From assembly GCF_001042485.2 (NCBI RefSeq), contig NZ_LBMN02000008.1, positions 1-64,000 on the forward strand: 64,000 bases of DNA, read 5' to 3'. Below, piece after piece: positions 45,149 through 55,172 of the stretch (positions are counted from its first letter, which is position 1; every line of letters begins with the position of its first letter). This DNA comes from Bacillus paralicheniformis (GTDB lineage Bacteria; Bacillota; Bacilli; Bacillales; Bacillaceae). The notes beneath the pieces were generated by a model. It saw nothing but the letters and a program-made list of their open reading frames with translations, made no database searches and was not told where the DNA came from. Made by a program: the position numbers and the translations under genes.

Positions 45149-46177
45149 ATGAATGACCAAAACCTAAAGACTTTGAGAAAACTGGTTACACCTTATGAAA
45201 ACTCCGATTTACAAAAAAGTATTTCTCAAATCATTAACACATTGGTACCATTTTTCCTGTTATGGTGTTTGGCATATAAGAGCTTGTCGATTTCTTATTT
45301 CCTCACATTAGCGATTTCTATCGTTGCGGCAGGTTTTTTAGTGAGAACCTTCATCATCTTTCATGATTGCTGCCACTATTCCTTTTTTAAAAACAAAATG
45401 GCGAATCGAATCCTTGGAACAATTACAGGAATTCTGACTTTGCATCCTTTTGATCACTGGGGACGCGACCATTCTGTCCACCATGCGACAAGCAGCAACT
45501 TGGACAAACGCGGTACAGGCGATATTTGGGTACTGACCGTTGAAGAATATAAGGAAGCCTCAACTAAGACAAAAATAATGTACCGTTTGTACAGAAATCC
45601 GTTTGTTATGTTTATGATTGGGCCGATTTACGTCTTCGGGATTACCAATCGTTTTAATCGTAAAGGGGCAAAACGCAAAGAACGGATGAATACGTATGTA
45701 ACGAACCTGGGAATCGTCGCTTTGACAGCACTTTTATGCTGGGCTATTGGCTGGGAAAACTTCCTGCTGGTTCAGGCGCCAATTTTTATGATATCGGGAT
45801 CTCTCGGAATTTGGATGTTTTATATTCAGCATACGTTTGAGGATTCTTATTTTGAAGAAGATGAGCATTGGGAATATGTAAAAGCAGCAGTTGAAGGAAG
45901 CTCTTTTTATAAGCTTCCAAAAGTCATGCAATGGCTAACAGGCAATATCGGTTTCCATCATGTTCATCATTTAAGCCCGAGAGTCCCAAACTATAAGCTT
46001 GAAGAAGTGCATAACAACATTAAACCATTGCAAAACGTTCCGACCATTACACTGGCAACAAGTCTTAAGTCATTAAAGTTCCGCCTGTGGGATGAAGAAA
46101 GCAAAAAATTTGTTGGTTTTAGCCACTTAAAAAAAGCTTCTAAAAACCAAATATCAGTACACCTAAGAACGGATTAA
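45149..46177 (+). CDS. des: fatty acid desaturase, Des-like (acyl-lipid delta-5 type)
   Basis: A 342-residue membrane desaturase introducing a double bond into phospholipid acyl chains. The three histidine boxes are intact: HDCCH (72-76), HSVHH (108-112) and HHVHH (about 273-277), with four membrane helices. It is close to B. subtilis Des, which is induced in the cold by DesK-DesR. No desKR pair is adjacent here, so control may be in trans. AAGGGG precedes the ATG. Its place beside cspC makes a small cold-response neighbourhood, possibly by chance. Confidence 0.87.
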   Translation: MNDQNLKTLRKLVTPYENSDLQKSISQIINTLVPFFLLWCLAYKSLSISYFLTLAISIVAAGFLVRTFIIFHDCCHYSFFKNKMANRILGTITGILTLHPFDHWGRDHSVHHATSSNLDKRGTGDIWVLTVEEYKEASTKTKIMYRLYRNPFVMFMIGPIYVFGITNRFNRKGAKRKERMNTYVTNLGIVALTALLCWAIGWENFLLVQAPIFMISGSLGIWMFYIQHTFEDSYFEEDEHWEYVKAAVEGSSFYKLPKVMQWLTGNIGFHHVHHLSPRVPNYKLEEVHNNIKPLQNVPTITLATSLKSLKFRLWDEESKKFVGFSHLKKASKNQISVHLRTD

Positions 46178-46326
46178 ACAACTAATCGATGATAACCGGC
46201 AGTGTATCTTGCAGAATAAAAGTGCAGACTCGCACAAGGTTTTGTGCAGAGGTCAGCTTTAGTGTCAAATATACTTGCAGACTTGGACAATGCTGTACAT
46301 TTTTTGCCGATTTTCCGAAAAAAAAT

Positions 46327-46540
46327 AATACCAAAGGTAATTAAAAGTTTGGTATTAATTGGTGTTCAACCGAGAGACCTGAACCTCCCACGGGGTTGGC
46401 CCTCAATAAAGTGAAAGCTTATCATGGTTTATGAAAGCTTATTTTCATTGCATCTATTTAATCGATTACACAAAATTTGATTGTTTTTTATTAATTATGG
46501 AGTAAGATTTTCAGTAAAGCTTACCAAAGTTGATTTTCTA
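46327..46540. repeat. scar C: decayed tRNA-Leu(GAG) end plus element-like tail
   Basis: AATACCAAA...TTTGGTATT, then AACCGAGAGACCTGAACCTCCCACGGGGTTGG match the intact tRNA-Leu region up to the anticodon. The following CCTCAATAAAGTGAAAGC and about 120 further bases are similar to scar D at 47.8 kb, so C and D are diverged direct repeats of more than 200 bases. Confidence 0.75.
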
Positions 46541-46542
46541 GT

Positions 46543-46611
46543 GAATATTATCACCGGACTGCACCATTCTTACCGTTTTTTGCCCCACTTAATATCATAA
46601 AATGCACCATC
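46543..46611. repeat. left arm of a long imperfect inverted repeat
   Basis: Read on the minus strand, TGGTGCATTTTATGATATT, AGTGGGGC and GGTGATAATATTCAC match the plus strand at 47540-47635 with gaps. The two arms bracket the XRE/membrane-protein operon and its terminators. Confidence 0.5.
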
Positions 46612-46643
46612 ATAAACCATAAATTGCACGAGGTTGATATGTG

Positions 46644-46678
46644 AACCTGACGGAACAAGAATTTCGTCAGGTTCTTTC
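46644..46678 (+). terminator. terminator-like hairpin upstream of the XRE gene
   Basis: AACCTGACG (46644-46652) pairs with CGTCAGGTT (46665-46673), followed by CTTTCT. No gene precedes it on this strand; it may insulate the operon or be gene debris. Confidence 0.55.
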
Positions 46679-46802
46679 TGCAATTTGGCTCTTGTTATAT
46701 CAAAGTAATCTAATCAAAAATAAAATCATTTTATACTTTTGTATAAGTTTACTTTACTTTTGTAAAAAGTGAGTTTATAATTTGATTCAAGAGGTGATGG
46801 TC

Positions 46803-47042
46803 GTGAAGAAAGATTTTGGTGATTCGATATCAAATAAGGTTTATGAATATCGTGTACTTGCCAGATTGTCTCAGCAAGAATTAGCGGAGAAAGTCGGGGT
46901 TTCCAAACAAACCATTTTCGTAATGGAAAAAGGAAATTATGTTCCGACTCTGCTGTTGGCTTTTCGAATTGCTGAATTTTTTAATGTTGATGTAAACGAA
47001 ATTTTTACTTATGTGAAAGGAAATGATCAAAATGATAAGTAA
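46803..47042 (+). CDS. XRE-family (Cro/CI-type) transcriptional regulator
   Basis: A 79-residue helix-turn-helix protein: VYEYRVLARLSQQELAEKVGVSKQTIFVMEKGNYVPTLLLAFRIAEFFNVDVNEIF fills nearly all of it. I start at GTG 46803, eight bases after AGAGG; an ATG at 46797 is too close to the site. It overlaps the next gene, a membrane protein, by 11 bases, a common pairing in Bacillus. It probably represses its own operon. Confidence 0.83.
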   Translation: MKKDFGDSISNKVYEYRVLARLSQQELAEKVGVSKQTIFVMEKGNYVPTLLLAFRIAEFFNVDVNEIFTYVKGNDQNDK

Positions 47043-47382
47043 GTTTTTCTCAGGTATCCATAACGCAATTTTTTCCCCTTTAAGGTCCTGGGCTGAACAA
47101 TCTCCGGGAAATTGGAATATTCTCATCATTGTTGGTTTTTTACTGGTTTATGGTAGCGGGATTTTGGTCTATGTATTTTATAAAAAGCTTGGAAAAGACG
47201 ACGAACGGACAAATAAAATCTATTTGAAAAGTAGTTCCTATATGCTGTGGGTCATTATTCTATGTGACATGATTTTTCCTAAAGATGATATGTGGACCAT
47301 CTTTTTCTTGTACAAATATGCGCTGGCATTTTTAGCTGCTGGGATTTACCTATCGGTCCAATATAAAAAGGATTTTTCATAA
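47032..47382 (+). CDS. DUF2178-like membrane protein
   Basis: A 116-residue membrane protein with three to four helices; LGKDDERTNKIYLKSSSYMLWVIIL resembles the D-E-R-x-x-K-I segment of DUF2178 proteins. The start at ATG 47032 is ten bases after AAAGGA, inside the end of the XRE gene. Function unknown; partner of the XRE regulator. Confidence 0.7.
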   Translation: MISKFFSGIHNAIFSPLRSWAEQSPGNWNILIIVGFLLVYGSGILVYVFYKKLGKDDERTNKIYLKSSSYMLWVIILCDMIFPKDDMWTIFFLYKYALAFLAAGIYLSVQYKKDFS

Positions 47383-47490
47383 GGAAAAACAGGGGAGTGA
47401 AACTCAGCCATGAGCGGAGGATTAGACAATACCTCCTTACAGACTGATGATAATCCCCCCTTAAGCCAGAGAGTGCTGAATTCCTATGTT

Positions 47491-47531
47491 AAAAAGCCGC
47501 CAACCTGCTGAATGATGATTGGCGGCTTTTT
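47491..47531 (+). terminator. terminator of the XRE/membrane operon
   Basis: AAAAAGCCGCCAA (47491-47503) pairs with TTGGCGGCTTTTT (47519-47531). Confidence 0.9.
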
Positions 47532-47539
47532 TATAAGCT

Positions 47540-47635
47540 GTGGTGCAACTTATGATATTCAGTGGTGCATTACACGATATTGGATGGCGAAAAAGATGGT
47601 TAGCGTGGTGAAATCGGTCGATAATATTTACTTGG
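47540..47635. repeat. right arm of a long imperfect inverted repeat
   Basis: TGGTGCAACTTATGATATT, CAGTGG, GATGGCGAAAAAGATGGTTAG and GGTCGATAATATTTACT match the left arm (46543-46611) read on the minus strand, with an insertion of about 20 bases. Confidence 0.5.
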
Positions 47636-47713
47636 TCAAAAACAACTTCCTCACGGGCGTACTTTTCAATTACAGCCCTAAATTGTTCGACTCGTGGGGA
47701 GTAGACATACTAA

Positions 47714-47945
47714 AACACCAAGGGCGTCAAACCCTTGGTATCTCTGGTATGCAGCCGAGAGAACTTGAACCTCGGCGGGTTGCCCCCACTAGCCACTCAA
47801 TATAAAGTGGAAGCTGATCACGATTTATGAAAGCTTGTTTTCATTGGATCTCTTAACACCTATTACATAAAATTTCATTGTTTTTTAAGGAGTAAGCTTT
47901 TCAAACGAATTCCGTAGAGCTTACCAAAGTGGTCATTTTTGCTTT
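47714..47945. repeat. scar D: decayed tRNA-Leu(GAG) end plus element-like tail
   Basis: ACACCAAGGG...CCCTTGGTAT, then ATGCAGCCGAGAGAACTTGAACCTCGGCGGGTTGCCCCCACTAG matches the intact tRNA-Leu and its terminator. CACTCAATATAAAGTGGAAGC and the next 120 bases parallel scar C. Of the four copies this is the best preserved around the variable arm. Confidence 0.8.
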
Positions 47946-48014
47946 TTTAACATGGTCTATCCATGAGATTGATGACAAAAAAAGAGTATTCAATCCAACG
48001 ATTTTTTATAATAG

Positions 48015-48245
48015 TTCTTCCAAGATTCGATTTCACTAATAATCACTATTGTCTTTTTTTTCGTTAATTCGAACTTCGACCGCTATCTTGGAGTTATTTT
48101 GCTCTTCGGCTGCGAAGATTTTAGAGAAAAATTAGCCGATATAAAAGGAATTCCTCACTTTACGAATGAAGCAACTGAGGAAATACTTGCAGGGTACAAA
48201 TCAGATGGAATACATGCAAAAATCATTAATAGCGCATTAAAATAA
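48015..48245 (+). pseudogene. C-terminal gene fragment (unassigned)
   Basis: An open frame without any start codon or ribosome site encodes SNFDRYLGVILLFGCEDFREKLADIKGIPHFTNEATEEILAGYKSDGIHAKIINSALK and is followed at once by a terminator. The soluble tail looks like a genuine protein end. The upstream part is missing, probably lost when the island was remodelled. No family recognised. Confidence 0.4.
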
Positions 48246-48265
48246 AGCAGGCATATGCCTGCTTT
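48244..48265 (+). terminator. terminator after the gene fragment
   Basis: AAAGCAGGC pairs with GCCTGCTTT around ATAT, overlapping the fragment's stop codon and followed by AAAATTTAT. Confidence 0.65.
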
Positions 48266-48476
48266 AAAATTTATACTGGTTCAAATTCTTTAACCTTGCT
48301 TTCCCTTTAATCCAGTGTTTTCCTATCAAGGCCTAAACAATCGTTTTCCCCACTCCGAGGAATACATTGGAATCCCAACTAAAAGACCGTCGCCTCTTAG
48401 TCACTCACATTAACAATGATTATAAAATGTCTCAAGGAACGATCAACAGCCGCTACCCCTGATTAAAGATGATCTG

Positions 48477-49541
<1,065 letters not shown>

Positions 49542-49579
49542 AAACAAAAAATACCAAGGGCGCTTAAACCCTTGGTATT
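49542..49579 (-). terminator. terminator of the trnS tRNA operon
   Basis: ATACCAAGGG (49551-49560) pairs with CCCTTGGTAT (49569-49578); on the minus strand a T run follows. It lies eight bases past tRNA-Leu and is the parent of the scar hairpins at 36.6, 39.5, 46.3 and 47.7 kb. Confidence 0.9.
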
Positions 49580-49586
49580 CCTATGA

Positions 49587-49669
<83 letters not shown>

Positions 49670-49689
49670 ATGATATGTTGTTTTTAAAG

Positions 49690-49772
49690 TGCGGGTGAAG
49701 GGACTCGAACCCCCACGCCGTAAAGACACTAGATCCTAAGTCTAGCGCGTCTGCCAATTCCGCCACACCCGC
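49690..49772 (-). tRNA. tRNA-Leu (anticodon TAG)
   Basis: A class II tRNA with acceptor GCGGGTG/CACCCGC, a long variable arm and anticodon TAG. No encoded CCA. Sixth gene of the cluster. Confidence 0.95.
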
Positions 49773-49784
49773 GTAAAAAAACAA

Positions 49785-49860
49785 TGGTGAGCCATGAAGG
49801 ACTCGAACCTTCGACCCTCTGATTAAAAGTCAGATGCTCTACCAACTGAGCTAATGGCTC
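49785..49860 (-). tRNA. tRNA-Lys (anticodon TTT)
   Basis: Acceptor GAGCCAT/ATGGCTC, anticodon loop CTTTTAA and encoded CCA. Fifth gene of the cluster. Confidence 0.95.
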
Positions 49861-49868
49861 AAATATAA

Positions 49869-49943
49869 TGGCTGGGCTAGCTGGATTCGAACCAACGCAT
49901 GACGGAGTCAAAGTCCGTTGCCTTACCGCTTGGCTATAGCCCA
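49869..49943 (-). tRNA. tRNA-Gln (anticodon TTG)
   Basis: Acceptor TGGGCTA/TAGCCCA, anticodon loop CTTTGAC and encoded CCA. Fourth gene of the cluster. Confidence 0.95.
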
Positions 49944-49955
49944 ACATATGAGAAA

Positions 49956-50027
49956 TGACCCGTACGGGATTCGAACCCGTGTTACCGCCGTGAAAGGGCG
50001 GTGTCTTAACCACTTGACCAACGGGCC
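49956..50027 (-). tRNA. tRNA-Glu (anticodon TTC)
   Basis: Acceptor GGCCCGT/ACGGGTC, anticodon loop CTTTCAC. No CCA encoded. Third gene of the cluster. Confidence 0.95.
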
Positions 50028-50055
50028 ATATGAAGTCAGCATCATATTTTCCTAA

Positions 50056-50146
50056 TGGCGGAGAAGGAGGGATTTGAACCCTCGCGCCGCTTACGCGACC
50101 TACACCCTTAGCAGGGGCGCCTCTTCAGCCACTTGAGTACTTCTCC
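50056..50146 (-). tRNA. tRNA-Ser (anticodon GCT)
   Basis: A class II tRNA of 91 nt with acceptor GGAGAAG/CTTCTCC, a long variable arm, anticodon GCT and encoded CCA. Second gene of the cluster. Confidence 0.95.
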
Positions 50147-50148
50147 AT

Positions 50149-50223
50149 TGGCTCCACAGGCAGGATTCGAACCTGCGACCGATCGGTTAACAGCCGATAG
50201 CTCTACCACTGAGCTACTGTGGA
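50149..50223 (-). tRNA. tRNA-Asn (anticodon GTT)
   Basis: Acceptor TCCACAG/CTGTGGA, anticodon loop CTGTTAA and encoded CCA. First gene of the cluster, just behind the promoter. Confidence 0.95.
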
Positions 50224-50240
50224 ATGATCAGACTCATTTT

Positions 50241-50269
50241 ATTATAAATATGTCGACAAAATGTGTCAA
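50241..50269 (-). promoter_or_regulatory. consensus sigma-A promoter of the tRNA cluster
   Basis: Minus-strand TTGACA (50264-50269) and TATAAT (50241-50246) are 17 bases apart: a perfect consensus promoter, 18 bases before tRNA-Asn. Confidence 0.92.
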
Positions 50270-50339
50270 GAAGAACAATTTGTCTTTGTGGCTCGTCTTG
50301 CGACGGCTTTTATAATTTATCATAGACAAGCCTGATCAG

Positions 50340-50801
50340 TCAACCCTTTTTTATGATTTCTTTTATTTTCCCTCCGCATTTGCCGCAGACGTAACGGTTT
50401 GTATCCATTTTCTGCTTTCGGAGAAACGTTTGTCCGCATGCGTCGCACTTGTATGTGCGTACTTTTCTTTGCGGCTTTTTCTCTCCTGCGAGCGGCGTGC
50501 AGAATCGCGGCGCACCGACTTCCTTTAATAGCGTTCTAAAATCTTTGTCGCGGTGCTTGTAGCCTTTTCCTTCAAGATGAAGGTGGTAATGGCACAATTC
50601 ATGCTTGATGATGCCTTCAAGCTCATTTTGCCCGTGCTCTGTCAGGTATTTTTTATTCAGTTCGATATTGTGGGAATTCAGCAAATACCTGCCTCCGGTC
50701 GTTTTCAGGCGGCTGTTGAAATAAGCGCGGTGCCGGAACGGTTTTTTAAAGTATGTGAGCGAAAGCTGTTCTGTCAGCTGCTGCAGTTGTTGTTCGTCCA
50801 T
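50340..50801 (-). CDS. ydcK: SprT-like metalloprotein YdcK
   Basis: A 153-residue SprT-family protein. [19 protein letters not shown] contains the zinc-metalloprotease signature HExxH, and CDACGQTF with VCGKCGGK form a C-terminal zinc ribbon. The biochemical role is not established. I start at the ATG at 50801 (MDEQQLQQL) after GAGGTGG; the frame extends to 50843. B. subtilis has the same gene between cmpA and the trnS cluster. Confidence 0.87.
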   Translation of the reverse strand: MDEQQLQQLTEQLSLTYFKKPFRHRAYFNSRLKTTGGRYLLNSHNIELNKKYLTEHGQNELEGIIKHELCHYHLHLEGKGYKHRDKDFRTLLKEVGAPRFCTPLAGEKKPQRKVRTYKCDACGQTFLRKQKMDTNRYVCGKCGGKIKEIIKKG

Positions 50802-50912
50802 TGCTTCGGTCCACCTCATTTTTAAAAACATTGAACAGGACAAATTCCGGGCGGCATAAACTAATACACAACACCCATACTCTTATGATAAGAGCCTGAG
50901 GAGGGATGAGCA

Positions 50913-51023
50913 ATGCCGAATTGGCTCAAAAGCCAGATGCAGAGAGCTTTTTATGAAAAAGATCATTACCAAATTAAATTGCTGAATCAGTGCTGGTATT
51001 TTTACAGAAAAAAACACTGCTGA
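50913..51023 (+). CDS. cmpA: cortex morphogenetic protein CmpA
   Basis: A 36-residue spore protein beginning MPNWLKSQMQRAFYEKDH and ending YFYRKKHC, almost identical to the 37-residue B. subtilis CmpA. CmpA works with ClpXP and SpoIVA to check spore-coat assembly and cortex formation. GAGGAGG lies eight bases before the ATG. It is divergent from ydcK, as in B. subtilis. Its length puts it below common gene-calling limits. Confidence 0.9.
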   Translation: MPNWLKSQMQRAFYEKDHYQIKLLNQCWYFYRKKHC

Positions 51024-51189
51024 TAGACAGTGTTCATCGGAGCCCGAATGGTCATTCTTCTGTTTCCTCATCATCTTCACCGGTCCTTTTATCATCTCAC
51101 ACAATGGCGCCCGTTACTCCCCAAATGGAGCTGACCGCCCGATTTCGGGGAGCATGGGCGAATGATTCTTCTGCGGATGGACGAGCCGT

Positions 51190-54100
51190 TTATTCTTTTC
51201 TTTTAAACGGAAACCAGTTGGCTGAGCCGAAGATCCGAACCATCACAGGGACGAACAGCGGCAGCATTACGAATGCGTACAGCAAGAGACCCGTCAATAT
51301 TAGGGTGGCGATTTGCAGAAGCGATAAAACGCCGGACGGCAGCATCGCCGCGAAGGTTCCCGCCAAGATCACAGCGGCTGATATAATAACGGACCCCATA
51401 TTTTTCATCGATTCCGTCATCGCCGTTTTAATATCCGTTCCGCGATATTCGTTAAAGCGTTCCATCAGGAAGATCGAATAGTCCACACCAAGCGCCATTA
51501 AAATCACGAATCCAAAGAAAGGCACCGCCCAGTTGAGGCCGGGATAGCTGAAAAACGCCGTGAAAATAAACTCGGTTACACCGATGGACGCAAAGTACGT
51601 CAAGATCAACGATCCGACCAAATACACCGGCATGACAATAGAACGGAACAGCAGGACGAGGATCAGGAAGATACCGATCATCATATAGATCACCGTGTTG
51701 CTGAAATCCTGGTCTGACAGCTGCTTCAGATCGGCGTTGATGCTGGAAACGCCGCCGACGCCAAACGATGCATCTTTCAAATGCGTGTCGGGAAGAGCCC
51801 GTTTTACGGACGCTTCAATGTCTTTGACATTGGCAATCGCTCCGTTTCCGTACGGATTGTCTTCCAATATCACATCGATCGTCGTGATATGGCGGTCGTC
51901 TGACATATAGGAATTAAACACCTGCTGAAATTGCTTGTTTTTCAGGACTTCTTTAGGGACAAACCAGCCGGACATTTCTTGATCTGATGCGTTTTTCAGC
52001 TGATCCAGGTAGTCGCCTGCCCCCATCAGACCGCTTGAAATTTTTTCGAGGCCGTCCACGCTTGAATTCAAACCTTTTGTTAATTGATCGAGCTGGCCGG
52101 CGAATTCTCCGACTTTTTCCTTCATCTGCTTTTGGCCTTCAGCGACATCACCTGCGCCTGATTCGAGCTTAGGCAGCGAATCGGCGAGCTGTCCCTGCCC
52201 CTTTGATGTCTCTTCAAGTCCTTTTTCGATTTGGCCGAGGCCGTTGATCAGAGCATCGATTTTGCTTGTGTATACTTTTTGCTCTTCCTGCGCTTTTGCG
52301 ATAAATGCATCTGCTGCTTCAAGCTGCTTTTTCGCGTTTGCCGCCTGCTTCGTGTAAACGGCCGCTTTCTGTGATCCCTGCTTGATTGCCGATGCAAGCT
52401 CCGTGTAAGAGCCTTTGATCGCTAAATAAGAAGGATTCTCCTTCACTTCGGGAATTTCGCTTTCAAGATTTTTGAAATGTTGATTTGTCTGCTCGATCAT
52501 CTTTTGCACGTCAGCCGTTATACCTTGGGCACTTTCTGCTTGTGACAATGCCGCTTTCAAGACTTTCGATATTTCTTTGTAGCTTTCGATTTGTCCATTT
52601 AATTGATCGACCTGCGCCGTCAGCTGTTTTTTCGCAGCTTGAATTTCTTTTTTCGCCCGGGCGACGCCTTCTTTGCTTTGGTCTGTACCGTCCTTCAGCT
52701 TTCTCATATTGGCTTCAACGTCGCTGATGCCGGCTTTAATCGATTCGGTTCCTTTGATCAGCTGGTTGATTCCTTTTCCGGACGCTTCGATTTGCGGCTT
52801 TTGATCTGCGATCGACTTGCTCGCCTCGGCGAGCCCGTCTTTGATCTTTTTCAGGCCTTTATTACCGCTCTCAAGCCCTTTATTCAGCTCATTCGCCTGT
52901 GTTTTGACGTACAGGTCGCTCAGCCCTTTTCCGACCGGACGGGTCGCACTGCGGACTTTGCTGACGCCGTTTGTCTGTTCAATGGCGCGGCTGATTTTTT
53001 CAATCGCGATCAGCCCGTCATTGGTATCGAGCGCATCCGATGTTTTGAGCACGACCGTGACCGGCAAAGATTCCCCGGGCCCGAACTTGTCGGAGATGGT
53101 GTTAAAAGCGCTGACGGATTCGTATTGATCTCCGATTTCGTCAAGGCTGTTGTAGGAAAGTGTTCCTTTATACATCAAGATCGGCGGAACGGCCACGGCC
53201 GCTACGATCAACAGGCTGATCAGCGGCTTACTGAAAGCGAAACGGCCGGCGGTTTCCCATAGCTTTGACTGCGGATGCCCGATATTTCCTCTGACGGGCC
53301 AAAACAGCACTTTTCCCAAAACAGCCATGAAAAACGGCACGATCGTCAAAAGCGCCAAAATCAAGACCGCGACACCAACCGCTACTGCGACCGCAGACTT
53401 GTAAAGCTGGAATTCGGCAAAGCCGATGCAAGTAAAACCGATCAAAACGGCGAATCCGCTGAATAGAACGGTTTTTCCCGCCGTTTTATACGTTGTCAGG
53501 ATAGCTTCAATCTTGTCTTTCCCGCGGGCAAGCTCTTCCTTAAAACGGCTCAAAAGAAGAATGCAGTAATCCGTCCCGATTCCGAACATGATCGCCACCA
53601 TGAAGATTTGCGTAAACGTGGACAGCGGAAAATCAGCGTATTCGACAAGATAGGCGACGACGGACTGGCTCACAAGGTAGGAAAGCGCAACCGCCAAAAG
53701 TGGAACAAAAGGCGCAACCCCAGAACGGAAGACGAGAATCAATACGATTAAAATAAAACCGACCGTAATATATTCGGTCTTCTTCAAGCCTTCCTGTGAG
53801 CTTGTTATAACATCATCATCGATGAGCGGCTGCCCGGTCATCTCGTAGTCAAGCTTTAAAGTTTTAAGCTTTTCATTTACTTTTGCTTTAAAATCGGCCG
53901 CACTGATTTTGTTCGCATCAAATGTGACAGGTACAAGCAGCGTCGTTCGATCCTTTGACAACAGCTGCTTTTGAATATCCTCATCCGCGTCAAAGTAAGA
54001 TGTGATATCTGAGACGTGAAGGGAGGAATCCTTTTCTAAAATGGTGATCGCTTTTTTTAAAGCCGCCTCCCGATTCGGCAGGAGCTGTTTGTCCTGAAAT

Positions 54101-54309
54101 ACGACGACAACCGATTTGTCCGTATCACCGTCTTTTGACATTTGTTCGAGAAGCTTGTTCGCGTAAGAAGACGGATAGCCTTCAGGGACCGCTATCTGGC
54201 CCTTCTCCTTTGTTAATTGCCCCATATCGGGCGCCGTGATGAATAAGACGGCGGCCATTGCAATCCAGAGCGCCGCAATGATCCATCTCGCCTTTATAAT
54301 CGTTCTCAT
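51190..54309 (-). CDS. MMPL/RND-type membrane transporter, YdgH-like
   Basis: A 1039-residue transporter with two MMPL domains. Helix 1 lies at about 8-25 and helices 2-6 at about 180-370, with FGIGTDYCILLLSRFKEELARG. A long periplasmic coiled-coil of repeated KGLKKIKDGL/KQLEAADAF-type heptads (about 460-780) follows. A second helix set fills about 860-1030 with LGVDYSIFLMERFNEYRG. The coiled-coil is of the YhgE/PIP type. Similar proteins export lipids or peptides, but substrate and exact orthologue are uncertain. GAGGAGG precedes the ATG. It lies between GNAT/TetR genes and cmpA and may be under the TetR regulator. Confidence 0.85.
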   Translation of the reverse strand: MRTIIKARWIIAALWIAMAAVLFITAPDMGQLTKEKGQIAVPEGYPSSYANKLLEQMSKDGDTDKSVVVVFQDKQLLPNREAALKKAITILEKDSSLHVSDITSYFDADEDIQKQLLSKDRTTLLVPVTFDANKISAADFKAKVNEKLKTLKLDYEMTGQPLIDDDVITSSQEGLKKTEYITVGFILIVLILVFRSGVAPFVPLLAVALSYLVSQSVVAYLVEYADFPLSTFTQIFMVAIMFGIGTDYCILLLSRFKEELARGKDKIEAILTTYKTAGKTVLFSGFAVLIGFTCIGFAEFQLYKSAVAVAVGVAVLILALLTIVPFFMAVLGKVLFWPVRGNIGHPQSKLWETAGRFAFSKPLISLLIVAAVAVPPILMYKGTLSYNSLDEIGDQYESVSAFNTISDKFGPGESLPVTVVLKTSDALDTNDGLIAIEKISRAIEQTNGVSKVRSATRPVGKGLSDLYVKTQANELNKGLESGNKGLKKIKDGLAEASKSIADQKPQIEASGKGINQLIKGTESIKAGISDVEANMRKLKDGTDQSKEGVARAKKEIQAAKKQLTAQVDQLNGQIESYKEISKVLKAALSQAESAQGITADVQKMIEQTNQHFKNLESEIPEVKENPSYLAIKGSYTELASAIKQGSQKAAVYTKQAANAKKQLEAADAFIAKAQEEQKVYTSKIDALINGLGQIEKGLEETSKGQGQLADSLPKLESGAGDVAEGQKQMKEKVGEFAGQLDQLTKGLNSSVDGLEKISSGLMGAGDYLDQLKNASDQEMSGWFVPKEVLKNKQFQQVFNSYMSDDRHITTIDVILEDNPYGNGAIANVKDIEASVKRALPDTHLKDASFGVGGVSSINADLKQLSDQDFSNTVIYMMIGIFLILVLLFRSIVMPVYLVGSLILTYFASIGVTEFIFTAFFSYPGLNWAVPFFGFVILMALGVDYSIFLMERFNEYRGTDIKTAMTESMKNMGSVIISAAVILAGTFAAMLPSGVLSLLQIATLILTGLLLYAFVMLPLFVPVMVRIFGSANWFPFKRKE

Positions 54310-54351
54310 TGACGTTTTATTCCTCCTCTATGAGCTGTGCGGGTTTTTCAT

Positions 54352-54379
54352 AAAAAAAAGACGGCTGATTGCTGCCGTC
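54352..54379 (-). terminator. terminator of the GNAT gene
   Basis: GACGGC (54360-54365) pairs with GCCGTC (54374-54379), followed on the minus strand by eight T residues. A second stem, GAAAGCCG/CGGCTTTC, lies at 54411-54442. Confidence 0.85.
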
Positions 54380-54448
54380 AACAAAACATTCGTGTTTTGC
54401 TGATCAACAAGAAAGCCGTCGTACTTTTTATATCGGCTTTCTAATACA

Positions 54449-55072
54449 TTAGTAAATCGTTCTTTTAAAACTCCAATTTCCTATTTCACGGCCGAATCGC
54501 TTAAGGGGAAATGCACTAAATTCATCGAATCCGTTCTTTTTGTAAAACGATCGATTTAAATTCGTGTTGGTGATTAAAGCCAGGATTCCGCCTCCGTTTC
54601 TTCGTATGAAAGGGATCAGGCAGTCATTGATCATCTTGCTGCCGAAACTTTTGCCCTGATGGGAGCGGGAGACCCCCAACACCTCCAAATACCATTTCTG
54701 CTGTTTGATGGCCTTGTACGATCTTTTGGCCTCTTCCGCCACATTCACCATATTCCATACCGAGGAAAGGCCCCCTTTTATGAATAACTTTATTCCTCCG
54801 GCTGATATATAATCCATCACCCCAACGTCTGGATCATCCCGATGTTTTAAGAGGGCCGCGGTGACGATTTCACCATTCACAACACCGATAAAGCACCCCT
54901 GCCTATTTATATATGCCTGAGTGATGACTTTATGCAGTTCATAAAAGAATTCGGGGTTTTTCTTTTCGGGTCTTACAAGCAAATCCATAAACGGATAGTT
55001 GTCAAAAGACTCATGAATCAGTTGTGCCACCTCGTCCAAATGATCAGCTGAAGCCAGACGATATTGAATCAT
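54449..55072 (-). CDS. GNAT-family N-acetyltransferase
   Basis: A 207-residue acetyltransferase of the GNAT fold. The acetyl-CoA loop is LEVLGVSRSHQGKSFGSKMIND (about residues 136-157), and LALITNTNLNRSFYKKNGF gives the usual C-terminal beta-bulge. GAGGAGG lies seven bases before the ATG. Divergent from the TetR gene with TGTTCATT half-sites between, so probably controlled by it. Substrate unknown. Confidence 0.85.
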   Translation of the reverse strand: MIQYRLASADHLDEVAQLIHESFDNYPFMDLLVRPEKKNPEFFYELHKVITQAYINRQGCFIGVVNGEIVTAALLKHRDDPDVGVMDYISAGGIKLFIKGGLSSVWNMVNVAEEAKRSYKAIKQQKWYLEVLGVSRSHQGKSFGSKMINDCLIPFIRRNGGGILALITNTNLNRSFYKKNGFDEFSAFPLKRFGREIGNWSFKRTIY

Positions 55073-55172
55073 TGAAAACCTCCTCGATAATATGAACAGC
55101 TATTGATTAATAAACACATGTTCATTATAATTTGAAGCAAAAGCGATGTTCAATCGGCAATCGTGATTGAGC

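Noticed and set aside
46603..46625. Possible IS terminal repeat at the edge of the XRE segment
   Set aside because: No transposase, target duplication or known IS end is visible; kept only as an inverted-repeat observation.
47512..47805. 97-codon plus-strand frame
   Set aside because: It spans a terminator, an inverted-repeat arm and tRNA scar D, so its C-terminus is translated pseudo-tRNA.
49729..50013. 94-codon minus-strand frame over the tRNA cluster
   Set aside because: It is translated tRNA sequence (Leu, Lys, Gln, Glu genes); such frames appear in any tRNA array.
50133..50315. 60-codon plus-strand frame
   Set aside because: Antisense to tRNA-Asn and the tRNA promoter; the PLAPQAGFEPATDR-type peptide is the usual artefact of tRNA antisense translation.
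51024..51189. Possible small gene between cmpA and the MMPL gene
   Set aside because: The frames present are antisense to the transporter end or lack ribosome sites.
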